Below are positions 22,881 through 34,740 of a stretch of 64,000 bases of DNA, in pieces (position 1 is the first letter of the stretch; each line of letters starts with the position of its first letter). The notes beneath the pieces are model-generated. The model was given only the letters and a program-made list of their open reading frames with translations. It was not told where the DNA came from and ran no database searches. The stretch comes from Sambucus nigra (Eukaryota > Streptophyta > Magnoliopsida > Dipsacales > Adoxaceae): contig OX422221.1 in the NCBI GenBank assembly GCA_949130495.1, forward strand, positions 475,931,159 to 475,995,158, read 5' to 3'. The position numbers and the translations under genes are program-made.

Positions 22881-22977
22881 GCGCAAACTTTTAAAAACTC
22901 AAGCAATTTGGGTTAGGAAAGACGAGGTAAAACACCAAATGAAATATAATATTGTCATTAGTGCCTTAAAATCTTAA

Positions 22978-24427
22978 CACACTTCGTCTGGATGGTATTT
23001 AGACTCGGGTTGTTCCAAACATACGACCGGGGACGAGACTAAACTATCCAGCAGAACTAACTTCTTAAGAGGGAATGTTTTATTTGGAGATGGAGTATCG
23101 ATCCAGATCATAGGTAAAGGGACACCCCAAGAAAAAGGACTACCTACTCTTGAGGACGTTCTTTTGGTAAAGGGTCTTAAAGCAAATTTACTGAGTATAT
23201 CGCGATTTTGTGACTCAAACCATACTGTCACATTCTCAAAATCCAGTTGTAAAATTTCAAACGAGAATGGAGACTGTATTATTATAGGCCTCATAACATC
23301 TCATAATTGTTATACAATTAACATAGGAACTGAGATCTGCAATATAGCCAACATGGAAGATAATGAAATCTGGCACAATAAGTTAGGTGACATAAATTAC
23401 GATAGTCTTGGTAAGTTAAGCTCACAAGAAATGGTTAGAGGTCTGCCCAAAATTAAACCCATTTCTAATATTGTATGTGAACCCTGTCAAGAAGGAAAGA
23501 TAGTTAAAGCTCCTCGTAAGAAAGTTAAATAGATTCTATCCTCTAGAACTCATCCATATGGACCTAATAGATCCTTCTCTCATTCTTAGTCTTCTTGGTA
23601 GCAGTTACATCTTGGTTATGGTTGACGATTTTACTCGATTTACCTGGGTTTCCTTTTTAAAACAAAAATAAAAAACTTTTCGTAAGTTTTGAAAATTTTA
23701 TGACGAATCGAAAATGAAAAGGATGACCAAGTAAATGAAACTCGTAATGATAGATGAGGTGAGTTTATAGATTTAGGAGTTATCGAATATTGTGACTACA
23801 ATGGTTACAAACATGAATTTAGTGCCCCTAAGACGCCTCAACAAAATGGGATAGCTAAGCGTAAAAATGATGGCTCGTGTTATGATCCACGCAAAGTATT
23901 TACCTAAATACTTTTAGGCTAAAGTTGTTCGTATAGCTTGTCATATAATCAATAGAGTATACCTTAGGAAGAATACTAAACCGACACCTTATGAACTTTG
24001 GTACGAGAAAAAAACTAACCTAAAATATTTCAGAGCCCTTGTTAGTTTATGCTACGTTTGTAAGGACAGAGAACAATTGTCTAAATTCAAAACTGGAGGT
24101 GACAAAGCAATTTTCTTAGGTTATTCTCCAAATGGCAAAGCCTACCGTGTCTATAATCTTCGTACCAAAACCTTAATAGAATCCATCAATGTAGTAGTGA
24201 GTGACACCAATATTGAGACTAAGAATATAGAACCAAATATATTGTTTGAGTCTGAAGGCACTCTTCACTTAGACTCGTCGAAAGTAGCTAAGTCTTTGCC
24301 AACTGGGAATCCCAAGGTGCCCAACTGGGTTTCGAAGGATCATACCATAGATAATGCGGTCGGTAATCCTATTCGAATAAGATCCCAATTACGTATACCG
24401 CTCATTTCGCGTGTTTTGTGTCTTTAA
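22978..24427 (+). pseudogene. Copia protease and integrase (SIRE-like)
   Basis: Protease: WYLDSGCSKHTTGDETKL in one frame, with the catalytic DSG intact at 23,002-23,010, followed by FGDGVSIQIIGKG. Integrase zinc-binding part in the open frame 23,164-23,532: IWHNKLGDINYDSL (the second His of LGHINY is Asp) and VCEPCQEGK. The core follows in broken frames: MDLIDPSLI and ILVMVDDFTRFTW (about 23,555-23,650), then SAPKTPQQNGIAKRKN (about 23,820-23,870), where the catalytic Glu of NGVVERKN is Lys. The C-terminal block 24,077-24,427 reads GDKAIFLGYSPNGKAYRVY and INVVVSDT. The enzyme would be inactive even without its stops. Confidence 0.88.
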
Positions 24428-24429
24428 TA

Positions 24430-25150
24430 GATCCAAAGAATGTGAATGAAGCATTAAGAAATTCCTATTGGATAGGTGTTATACAAGAGGAACTCATTCA
24501 ATTATAAACTCGTGATTTATGGTATTTTGTTCCCAGACCAGAAAATAAACGGGTTATTGGAACTAAATGGATTTTTAAAAATAAAACTGATGAAACAGGG
24601 ATGGTAGTTAAAAACAAAGCAAGGCATGTGACCCAGGGTTATTATCAAATTGAAGCAATAGACTTCGAAGAAACTTTTGCCCCTGTAACACGTCTCGAAT
24701 CTATTCATTTTCTTCTCGCTATTGAGTGTCTCTTAAAATTCACTTTATATTAAATGGATGTAAAGCCTATATTCTTAATGGTATTTTAGCCGAGGGAACT
24801 TATGTAGAACAACCTAAAGGGTTCATTAACCCTCACCATCCAACTCACGTCTATCGTTTGAAAAAGGCGCTATTTGGGTTAGCACAAGCCCCTCGTGCTT
24901 GGTATGAACGATTATCTACCTTTATTTTAAATAAAGGTTTTACGAGAGGTGGTAATGACCAATCTCTTTTTATCAAACATTTTGACAAAAATGTTATAAT
25001 AGCCCAAGTGTACGTAAACGACATTATTTTTGGATCTACCTTCCTGTCTGAGGTTAAAAACTTTTCTAAAGATATGCACGGGGAGTTCCAAATGTCTCTT
25101 ATGGGGGGGGGGGGGGGGGGGTACAAGTCTTTTAAGGACTTAAGGTAAAA
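24430..25150 (+). pseudogene. Copia reverse transcriptase (SIRE-like)
   Basis: RT starts around 24,510 with LWYFVPRPENKRVIGTKWIF, then ETFAPVTRLESIHFLLAI. The frame 24,726-25,148 carries YVEQPKGF, LKKALFGLAQAPRAWYERLS, SLFIKHF and the catalytic box VYVNDIIFGST at 25,008-25,040; codons 25,011-25,022 read YVND, so the first Asp of YVDD is Asn. At 25,103-25,121 a run of 19 G replaces the usual GELSFFLGL-type codons and shifts the frame. Confidence 0.88.
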
Positions 25151-25936
25151 CATAATTTAGAAGGTTTATTTATATCGCAATCCAAATACGCTCTAGAGAT
25201 AGTAAAAAAGTTTGGATTAAAAAATGCAAAAGATGCTAGGACACCCATGAGTACTTCAGTAAAATTATCTAAAGATGAACATGGAAAATCCATCGATCCT
25301 ACACTATACCTAATTATGTATGTTGTTTGTGTGTGTGCTCGATATCAAAATGCCCCTAAAGAGAGTCATTTACTGTGCGTCAAGAGAATTATAAAATATG
25401 TAAAAGGAACTCTCAATTTAGGACTTTGGTACATAAATGACACATCCAGTATGATAATAGGATACACTGACGCTGATTGGGCTGGGTGTTCCGATGATAG
25501 TAAAAGCATGTCAGGAGCATTTTATTACATTAGTAATAACTTGGTTGGGTGGAATAGTAAGAAATAAAATTGCACTTCCTTGTCCACAGTTGAATCTGAA
25601 TACATAGCCGCAGGTAGCTGCTGTGCTCAACTATTGTGGATAAAACATATGTTAAACGATTATGGCATTAACGAAGAGAAATTACATCTCGATTATGACA
25701 ATCAGAGTGCAATTGACATTTCCAAAAATTACGTCAAACACTCACATACCAAACACATTAACATCAGACATCATTTTATATGCGAGTTAATTGAATCTAA
25801 GGGACTGGAAATTAACTATTTACCTGTTGATCTTCAATTCGGAGACTTATTCATGAAACCTTTGGATCACACTCGTTTTGAATCATTAAGGAAATCCATA
25901 GGTATGGTTATGGCAGATTCGAATATCATCACTTAA
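25150..25936 (+). pseudogene. Copia RNase H and RT connection (SIRE-like)
   Basis: One frame with a single stop at 25,565-25,567. It begins FISQSKYALEIVKKFGL and leads to MSTSVKLSKDEHGKSIDPT. RNase H motifs follow: IIGYTDADWAGCSDD (first catalytic Asp), SLSTVESEYIAAGSC (catalytic Glu), LDYDNQSAIDISKN (Asp; the usual Cys before DN is Tyr) and HTKHINIRHHFICELIE. It ends ...MVMADSNIIT. The catalytic acidic residues are all visible, making it the best kept part of this element. Confidence 0.9.
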
Positions 25937-26353
25937 ATTTATATCTTTCGGTTATTTACATGTTACTAATGAATCTCTGAGGATATGAGGCATGGATGCT
26001 AGATTAATGTCAAAGAACACCTCCTATATCTATTTAATGTAGGAGATTCATGTATTTTCCCGTTGAATAAATTTTAGGTTTATATACATGTTTCAGATAT
26101 ACACTTTTGTGATTTTTCCCCTTGGACATTTATTGTACATTTCAACTAAAAAGCTTGATCTTAGTTGTTTTATTTACAGGAATCAGTACCATAATGTGCA
26201 TCTGGATATTTTTAGGGTATTGGTCTGTAATTAGTTGAGTTATGTATTTTGCATTTCTTGGATATGGGGTAGATAGAATTTTTGAATAGGATTAATTTTT
26301 TTTTTGTATCTCTACGCGTCTTAGATGACTCAAATGATATTTTGTCTGATATT
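25937..26353 (+). other. Non-coding 3' region of the SIRE-like element
   Basis: About 420 bp between the end of pol and the PPT. Many SIRE-type elements have an env-like ORF after pol; here there is no space for one and no frame worth naming. Confidence 0.7.
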
Positions 26354-26368
26354 TCCAAAGGGGGAGAT
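26354..26368 (+). other. Polypurine tract of the SIRE-like element
   Basis: CCAAAGGGGGAGATT immediately before the 3' LTR. Same tract as in the gag-only element. Confidence 0.9.
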
Positions 26369-28328
26369 TTAAGCACACTATATATATGACTCACTTGAGT
26401 CTAAAACATAGGAGCATGTCTAGTTTCAAAATAGAGACAAAATTGGGCCATTCTATATCTAACCTTAAACCTCATGCCTCTTCGTGATCTACATCAAGAA
26501 CATCAAGGTTTGAAAAGGTAGTACAACTAACACAACTCTACACCTAGGACTGCATTTATTTTGCATTTTGTGCATATGAGGCGTGTGTGTGTTCACACTG
26601 ACTTAAAAATATTTTCTAATATTTTAAAGATTTTTAGCAATATTCTAAGTCTTTTAAAATCTATTTTTAAACATTTAAAATTAGGTTTTTAAAAATGTTT
26701 GGGCCTTTTTATAATATCTCAAAGTTCCTAAAACTAGCCTTGGGTACAATCCAAAAGCGATAGAGACATTTGGGGTAGAAACTGAGATTTTAAAAACATA
26801 AAAATTATACTTATTTAATTCAATCTTCACCATACACGTGTTGCACACATGACGATATAGTTGTGTTTATCTCCACACACATTCCTGAGATTAAATCTGG
26901 AATGTTGGTTTGAATACATCAATGGCCTGCATGCATTTTATCTCAATCCATGTCTTACCTATTTGAGCCAATCAGGGAACGTTTAAGTGCGGTGCACTAT
27001 GAACCACACGATTTACAACCGTTTGGTAGAATCAATCCTGGCCCTTGATTTTGATCCTTATTCCATATCCTTCAATCGTTCATTATATATACAGCCTTAG
27101 GGTCAATCATTTCTACCTTTTGGAGAGTCTAAGAGTTGGGAGAAATAAAATAGAGAGAGAGAGAGTGAAGAGAGGGAAAAAATGAGAGAGAAAAAGAAAA
27201 ATCGAAACCAAACTCTTGCCAAATTTTTCCAGAAATTTCTTTTAGAGTTTGAGAGTTTTTGTTTGTTCGTGATCAAATCCTCTCTGTTTTACATCTCTTG
27301 TCCAACACCTTCACTGAGTTGAGATCTTGTCTCACTTCATTTGAGACTTGTAGGTCTGACTAAAGTGATAGAGTCACGTTTAGTTGATTACGACTGATTT
27401 CTTTAAATAGAAATCATGTCTCTGTTGGGTTTTTAGTTCTTAAACGTTTTTATCAAAAAGTTACCCAATAAATCTCCTTTTCTATTTTGAAGCTTTTTTT
27501 TTAAAACAGACTTCAAGATTTTTCAGATCTAAAGACGTTTATGTCTCCCACTTTATATTTCATATTTTGTGAAATAAATTTGTAAAGAAATAAGGTTGAG
27601 ACATATAGGATCTTGGATCTTTTTAATAGCAATATTGTTTTCTGATCTGAGATAAGAAGTCTATTTTTCAATAAAAGTTTATTCAGACTCTTGCATGTCA
27701 TTTGTTAAGCACATCTGTAATTTGTAGGAATATCGTCTGTATAAGTGTGAGTGAGTTTTATGCATGTGTTTGGCACATCATTTTACTACACTGTCACACA
27801 ACATCACTAAAGTTGTGTTGGTAAAGAGATTTTTACCATCAGATTCGACGTAAAGAAGGAGCAAAGGAGTTCAGCTTTGAAGGATGCTAAAGACAACAAT
27901 CAGATCCAAAAAAGTCAAAGAAAAATTAGGAGTGCTGGTATAATTTCTTGACTTAGTTTAGGTCTGATTTGTGTAGATAATACGTTGCTTGCTTATACTC
28001 TAAACTCATTCCAATGGAATTTTTTGTTTTACTCCGTAGAGGGAGTCGTGGATGTTTCCCCAGTTTGATTGGGGTTTTACCACATTAAAATCTTTGTCTC
28101 GTGTGAATATTTTTTATACTTGCTTTACTCTTGCTATCACCGCTATAGGTGTTTAAATTTCTTTAAAACATTTAAGATTCCAAGTAACTGAAATTTATTG
28201 TTCAAAAACATTATATAACACAATTTGAGTTTTCATTGGCGTTATTAAAAGATTTTCTTTAAGAAAATAATTCGGACCCTTCTTAACTGTTTTAACTTTT
28301 AATTAAACGAATCAGTAAGGGATTTTCA
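26369..28328 (+). repeat. 3' LTR of the SIRE-like element
   Basis: 1,960 bp, uninterrupted, starting TTAAGCACACTATATA (TG mutated to TT) and ending GGGATTTTCA. It corresponds in order to the three 5' segments. TATA box TTATATATAC at 27,083-27,092, then a GA-rich leader at 27,155-27,200. It is followed by the right duplication cactg. Confidence 0.92.
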
Positions 28329-30790
28329 CACTGATGACTAGTGATTCTAATATTAGATACGGCTCATCCTCCTTTCTCGATGGTGATATTGAGAATTCGA
28401 TAATGAAGTCGGACATAATCTACCCGTTGATTCCGATTAATGGCTCGTACTCGATGTCGAACTGTGATAGCTCGAGGGAGCACTTTATCATTTGGTGGAG
28501 AGATATGCCTTTTTTAGCCTCCTTTAATATATAAGTCATGGGGGCGACTATCTTGTAAACATCAAAATAATGTTGCAGCTTCTAGGCCGCCGTAACTAGT
28601 GCCAAAACCATCTTCTTAATATGAATATATTTGGTTCATGCCTCAAGAAGAGTATAGCTGACATAGTAGACCGATATGTATCCCCCATACTGCAATCGCA
28701 CCAATATTGCATTGGTCGCATGTTGTGATATGGATAGGTATAAATAGAGATCTTCTTTAATTGTAGTAGTTGACAGCAAGGGTAGAGATCCTAAGTACTA
28801 TCGAATTCCTTTGAGTGACCGACCACAATTCTCTATCTAGACTGTTGGGCTTTCATTCTTTAAGTCTTGGAATAAGGGTGGACATTTATTTAATGACTTG
28901 GATATGGACCGATTTAATGCGGCCAACAAGCCGATGAGAACCTGTATGTCCCTGATGGTGGTCAACTTTTTGATATCCTGTAAAGCCTTGATCTGATCAG
29001 GATTTTCCATTATCCCCCTTTGCATCACTAAGTATCCTAAGAACTTATCGAAACTCACTACGAAGACACATTTGGAGGCGTTAATCTTATTTTTGCAATA
29101 TCTGAAGATCTTCAAATTCTTTAATAAATCTTTAATGTGGTCGAATGCTTATTTGCACTTAACAAGCATGTCATCAATGTAGACCTCTATATTTGCACGA
29201 TCTGTTTCTTAATTATGTTAGTCACAAGGCACTGGTAGGTTGCCCGATCATTCTTCAAATCAATTGACATTACTTTATGTTTAAAATAGTAAAGGCCTAA
29301 GGGTGTGATGAATGAGGTCTTATCCTCGTCTGGGTCGAACAGTTGTATCTAATGATATCTAAAGTACTCATTCATGAAACTCACGTGCTGATGTCTAACT
29401 ATTGAATCCACGAGTTTATCAATCCGGGGCAACAAAAATCTATTCTTTTAAAAATTCTTATTGAGGTCGATGAAGTATACATATTATCTCTACTTTTTCT
29501 CTTCTTCTTGAGCACGATGATATTAGAAATCTAGTCCGAGAATTGTACTTCTCTGATGGAACCGACCTGAAGAAGGTTTTGGAATTTACTTTCCACAACT
29601 TTAATCTTCTCTAGTGCTATTTTCCTTAGCTTTTGTTTAATTGGTAGGACAGTTGGATCCATGTGTAGCCAATTCCAAATGATATTTAGATTTTTGCTCG
29701 GGAGATCATAGGGTTACCATGGAAAGGCATATGAATTGGTTATGAAGAAGTTAATGAGTTGTGTTTCTTCTTCACTGGGAAGTTATGATCCAATCAAAAA
29801 GGTTTTATCTAGTTGGGATTAGTCTAGAGGAATAATGATGAGTTCATACATTACTCATTCAGCGGGGGCCCTAGTTTTTTAACCCCCAGGAAAATTCCCG
29901 TTAGTTGCTACTTGGGTTGACCGTCCTCTGAATCATCATCATTCTGACTCTACTTAGACTGATTTTACTCTATCTACTCCCTAATCTCCCAGAAACTTGA
30001 GCTTTTGGTAAAAGGATGACTCTCATAGTATGGATCCAGTCTCTGCCCAGAATGGCATTGTAAGGTGACTCCAATTGGATAACATTGAACTCTATCTCGT
30101 AGTTAGCTGGTCCGCTAGACCTTAATTGACAGTTTAATCTTCCCTAGAGGGGTCACCACATTTCCATTAAAGTTGATGAGTGTCCCAGCCTTAGTATCGA
30201 GATATTGAATATTATAGCCGATATTGAGTAATAAACTCAGATATGTAATTCTAGCGAACTCCCTTGATCGACCTGAATTCTCTTGACATCAAAATTGGCC
30301 ATCCACAGAACCAAATATTCTTAGTGCGGCATATTCACATTGACTAGGCCTTCGTCAATGAAGATGATGGCTCAATCGAAAACTATGTCATTGCGTTCCC
30401 TTTTGGATAAAAGGGGCTTGGACATTTCAACCTGGAATGTCTCGTGGATGCAAGCTACAATCGCCACCCTTTCCTTGAGTTTTTTATTGGTACACTCTAA
30501 AGGATCGATGTATTCATGAATGTCCATGACCATTCTTATTAGTGGGAGATCATATTCTTCCTTCTACATCACATTCACCATGACCAAGGACTTGGTCTGT
30601 GTTGTATCGATATACTCCTTCAGGTACCCAGCTTAGACGAGCTCCTCCAAATGTTTCTTGAACATCTTGTGATTCTATGCGGTGTCTATAGTCCTGGTGA
30701 TTTCCCACATTATTGCATTTTTTTAAGCTATAGGGTAGGGACACCATATAGCTATAGTGTCACGAGCAATCCTCGAAGGTACTAGTGATA
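28329..30790 (-). pseudogene. Tat-like Gypsy protease, RT and RNase H (proximal part)
   Basis: Minus-strand relic. Protease near 30,260 reads RIQVDQGSSLEL (Asp and Gly of D-T/S-G kept, middle residue Gln), with YNAILGRDWI near 30,050. RT: NRFLLPRIDKLVDSIV, SFMNEYFRYH, DEDKTSFITPLGLYYFKHKVM (about 29,215-29,460), and the catalytic box EVYIDDMLVK with YIDD intact at 29,170-29,181. The thumb region in the frame 28,837-29,115 reads KCVFVVSFDKFLGYLVMQRG and NPDQIKALQDI. The connection near 28,440-28,500 reads LELSQFDIEYEP, leading into RNase H, which is cut at 28,329 and continues at 9197. The wording is that of the Tat clade. Confidence 0.85.
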
Positions 30791-32540
30791 GGACTTCGTG
30801 CATTTATTTGCTGGATTGAGCATACTCACATGTATTCTGGATTATGTGATTATTAATTTTTGTACTTTGAGATGATTGTACTAGTTGTGTTTATACTAGA
30901 GATGTATATATTTGAGATACGACTCGGGACTATTGAGATTAAATATATTAGAGACATATATATACAGAACCATGACTATAAAATATTAAATATTGGCACA
31001 CTAGAGACATACCTTTACAATCATAACTTGAGATTGTTAAAGTAAGATAATGATGTTTAGTAAGTTAAATGTCATTAATATAAGAGATTGTCGTAAAGAG
31101 ATTCTTAATGCAATATATGAACTTAATATTGTTAAAGTAATGAATACTTAATCAAAAGATTAATTTTACTACATGGACCTCATACGGGTTTGGAATTAGA
31201 ACCATATGCTTTTTTAGGTTGTCTGGATTGTGGTAACTTAAATAACTCAAAATCAACTTAACATCAAAGGAAAATTTGTTATTATTATTGTGTCCTAAAT
31301 GTATTTATATTTCGAATCACTATAAAGTTGCTAGGTTTAATCCTTGTTGTTAATTTTTTTATAGGTCTTAAACTGTAGTCGCTGCTTCAGTTTTGTGCGA
31401 CTCATTGGAGCGATTTCTCCACCACCAGTTTTATTATTCATTCTTATGATGTAGGGGACGAGTATTGTAAATCCTTATAATACCTGTAGTCATTCATTAT
31501 TTCAATTATTAGTGAGTTGTATTATTTCAGATTTTTCGAGTCAGAGATTTGTACAAGATTTATTTTTATTCACAATTGAACATTGCGATATAGAGATATC
31601 TTATATTCGAGAGTTGGAGTTTGATTATATTATCAGTCAGATGGTATTAAAGATGCTTTAGTTTATTCAACATTATATTATCTCGTATTGTATTTACTTA
31701 TATCGTTTTTTATCTCATTAGGCTCAAAATGTTATTAATTGTTTTTTACTCCCTTGATTGTTATATTTGAACTGATCTATCTATTTATGGATTTTACGAG
31801 GTGTTACAATTCTTCATATTCTATATGTCATATAAATATCTTATGGTAAATTCTTTATTTGTTTACTATGCTAATGTTTTTATTAAAGTGTTAATATTCA
31901 TATTATTAGTGGATTTATGTTTGGTAAAAAAGCTTAAGTAATTTAAAGTAAATTTTTCTCATGATAATACTTTATGTTTGTATGTATATGCATACACACA
32001 CAGATTTCCTCTTCCCGATCTCCCCAAAAAGGGAAGATGCTTATGTAGGTAGGAGCTACTTTCGGTGTTCGGCGCTCCCTTTGAGCTGATATCCAAAGAT
32101 TCTCTGTAAGAGAATGGTTTGAAATGATGGATTATTATAGGTTTTGGTGACATGAATAGGATGAGCATACGATTGAGACGGAACATGGGTGCTCACCACA
32201 TTGAATTAGGAATTCTTTGCGACCTCAAGATCACCTCTATGAGAGAGACTTCGATTTGAATCACCTCCAAGCGATTGATGACATGTGTGTGCGTGTGTAT
32301 GTGTAGCGCAAGCATGTGTGTGCGTATGAAAAAAATTACTGAAAAGATTTTAATGGTTCACATCAAAGTTAGCAACTTTGTATTCATATTCATGGATGAT
32401 TAAAAACGATCTAATGGTAATATAATTTTTCTTGAACTTGTACTTGTTATATGGTTTCAAAATTAAGGCTTAGCAGTTTCACCCACTAGTCTAACTACAC
32501 AAATTATCATGAAGGGGGAAGGTCCTAATGATAGGTGCAC
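30791..32540. other. AT-rich interval between Tat-like protease and gag
   Basis: About 1.75 kb without recognisable Gypsy coding sequence where gag and protease should meet, so it may be an old insertion. It contains GTGTTACA at about 31,802 and long T-rich stretches. No clear TIR, LTR pair or target duplication could be found. ORFs of 60-75 codons here look random. Confidence 0.5.
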
Positions 32541-33960
32541 CTGAGGTTGGCGTCCCTGTCGCCAAGATCACTGGTGATCTTGGTTGATCTGTTGAATTAT
32601 AAATTTTCTTTAATCTGCATAATCAACTTGTAGATAGAATCTTTGAAGAAAGTCTCAAGTGCCTGAAAACTTATTTATTTGTTTTGTGACTTGGATTGTC
32701 CTTTACCACTGTCATTTCGTGAACCCTTATTAGTTGGAGCAGACTGATTTCCTCCTTGGAGGTCTTCGTGGTGTCGCTCCTCTTTGATTATTTAGAACTC
32801 TGGTCGGTCGAAATATCTGGGGTAATGAGTTCGTCCTCTACCTTGACATATCTTTCAATGTGCACTATAATATCATCCATAGTAGATGTCGACTTTTTTG
32901 TCAAGGATTAGTAAAGATCGTTCGACCTAGAAAGACCAAACTTGAAGGATGAAATGACTTGTTATCCATTATAGTCATTTATCTCATTAAACAGTTCCTT
33001 GTAGCATTCTACATACTACTTGATAGATTCTCCTTTATTCCTTTTAAGGCAATCAATAAATCGACCTCATTCCTACATTGCTACTGGTAATGAAGTGAGT
33101 CGTAAACTTTTTGTCCAGCTCTCTTAATGAGGAGATTAATCTGGGAGACAGTTTCTCAAACCATTTAAATTCTATCTCTAATGGAGAGCCGAGGGAAAGA
33201 CTCGACAAATGAGGGAGTCATGATGACTCTAGAGAGACATTGTTTGTCGATAATATTTGATATAATGGATAGGATCTGCCTTCCCATAATAAGTTATGAT
33301 CTTTGGAACAAAAAAATTCTTTAAAGGCTTTGAGGTTTCTACCTCCAAGAGGAATGGTGATGTGGAGTTATACCCCAACGCTCTCCTAGCGAGGTCTTTT
33401 GGATTTTGTGCTAAGTTTGAGTTCAACCTTCCTTTTAACTCCTTTTTAATGAATCTCAAAAGTTCGTCACTCCCAACTTTATTCAACGACAATCCGGGGT
33501 GAGATGATCTACTTTTATGTGTAGACTCGGCTGGATGAATTAGTTGATGGTAAGGGCTAGCGGAATTACGAGCTGATGAGTGATTAATACTTCGTGGGTT
33601 AGAGTGCACTATGCGAGGGCTCCTTGACCTATAAACCCTATCAATATGGATGAACTTGAGTTACGCTCTTTCGATTTCCCGATTAATTGCCTCATTCAGA
33701 TGGGTAATCTCTTCATCATGGTGGTCCAATCTTTCTTCATAAAGACTGACTAATAGGGATAATGCTCTCCTTACAGTCGCTCATCATAGGGAGCATAACA
33801 TTGATGACTAAGGATAAACCTTTTGGACAAACACCCCTTGACCTTTATCGCTTGGGTGGTGAAGGGGATTTCGCTTGCAGTCGTTCAGGTGGTGAAGGTG
33901 ATAAAGCTTTTAATTAGTAGTTTGTTAGTTTCTTCCATAATGGGATAACTATCACTTCCA
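32541..33960 (-). pseudogene. Tat-like Gypsy gag
   Basis: Minus-strand gag. The frame 33,229-33,609 reads ...RRALGYNSTSPFLLEVE and KIITYYGKADPIHYIKYYRQT, matching the Gypsy start of the gag domain (Y-G-DP--H---). After a stop come blocks VISSFKFGL, YSLTKKSTSTMDDI and HIERYVKVEDELI near 32,830-32,960. Upstream near 33,900 a start-like MEETNKLL can be read. Frameshifts abound. Gag forms the particle shell. Confidence 0.75.
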
Positions 33961-33999
33961 AACAACTCGTAGAGACAATGTACAGAAGACCATTTTGGA

Positions 34000-34720
34000 A
34001 TTTAGACGCAAGCGATGCGGAGTCTCACCTTAAGTACGTCGCCTAGACTACTTAAGGGTGGGACACATCTGACCCCAATGACCAAATCCATTTTCAACAG
34101 ACACCTACGACCCCTTTCGCGTCCGGTATTTATAACTTGGGCAAGGAAGCTAAGAGGGACTATAAGCATATGGGAAATTCTGTTGAATCCCGGGAAAGAG
34201 AAAGACTTGAATCCTACCGAACAAGGGAGGAGAAGGTGTGTGAAATTTGTGAGGTGGGACATTCAACGAAGGAATGCCCAATGATACCCGCCTATAAAAT
34301 TATGCTTCAGGAGCAAGTGAAAGCGATATGAGGTTTTAGGGGGAATTTTAATGGCCCTTAAGGGAATTCTTACAACCCTCGTGGAGAAACCATCATGGGT
34401 TTAGCTATGGACAACAAAGCACTGAATTGAATCCTCATTCAAACGTTATCTCTCCACCACCTCCTCCCTTACCACAGGCCCAACACATGCAAGCACCACC
34501 TCCTGGCCCATATCTCACCCCACTGCGGAAAAATCTCAAGGATACTATAAACCAATTCATCTAGTCGCAAAATGAAACCAATGTTAAGTATGATCGCATG
34601 TTCACCGACATAAATGTTAATATCTCTAGGTTGCAATCATCTTTAAGTATCCAAGAGAAGGGTAGGTTTCCGGCCCAAGGCCTCCTCAAGGTCAAACTAG
34701 TGTAAGCTCTATTTCTAATG
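34000..34720 (+). pseudogene. Athila-like gag fragment with zinc knuckle
   Basis: Plus-strand gag piece starting abruptly next to the Tat-like element; no 5' LTR or gag start is present. The frame 34,137-34,331 reads EKVCEICEVGHSTKECP (a CX2CX4HX4C zinc knuckle), followed by LQEQVKAI and, after a stop, NSYNPRGE, which corresponds to the NDPYSNTYNPGW block of Athila gag. A Pro-rich stretch follows at about 34,450-34,520. The element therefore lost its 5' half. Confidence 0.75.
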
Positions 34721-34740
34721 CAAATCAAGATAAAGGTTTC

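Larger units (their letters stand above)
9198..28328 (+). mobile_element. SIRE-like Copia retrotransposon with two insertions in its 5' LTR
   Basis: Plus-strand Copia element, 19.1 kb as it stands. It is flanked by cattg (9193-9197) and cactg (28,329-28,333), a 5-bp duplication with one mismatch, and splits a Gypsy RNase H. Without its two passengers (10,617-13,582 and 13,852-20,221 plus duplications) it is about 9.8 kb, with a 5' LTR of about 1.91 kb and a 3' LTR of 1,960 bp. Order: LTR, primer site TGGTAACAGAGC, gag, PR, INT, RT, RNase H, PPT, LTR, the Copia domain order. The gag with two zinc-knuckle-like motifs and the PPT AAAGGGGGAGATT are like SIRE/Maximus. No env-like ORF follows pol. 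Confidence 0.9.

Noticed and set aside
30791..32540. Interval as a separate complete transposon
   Set aside because: No matching ends, duplication or coding motifs could be found, so only an AT-rich interval is reported.
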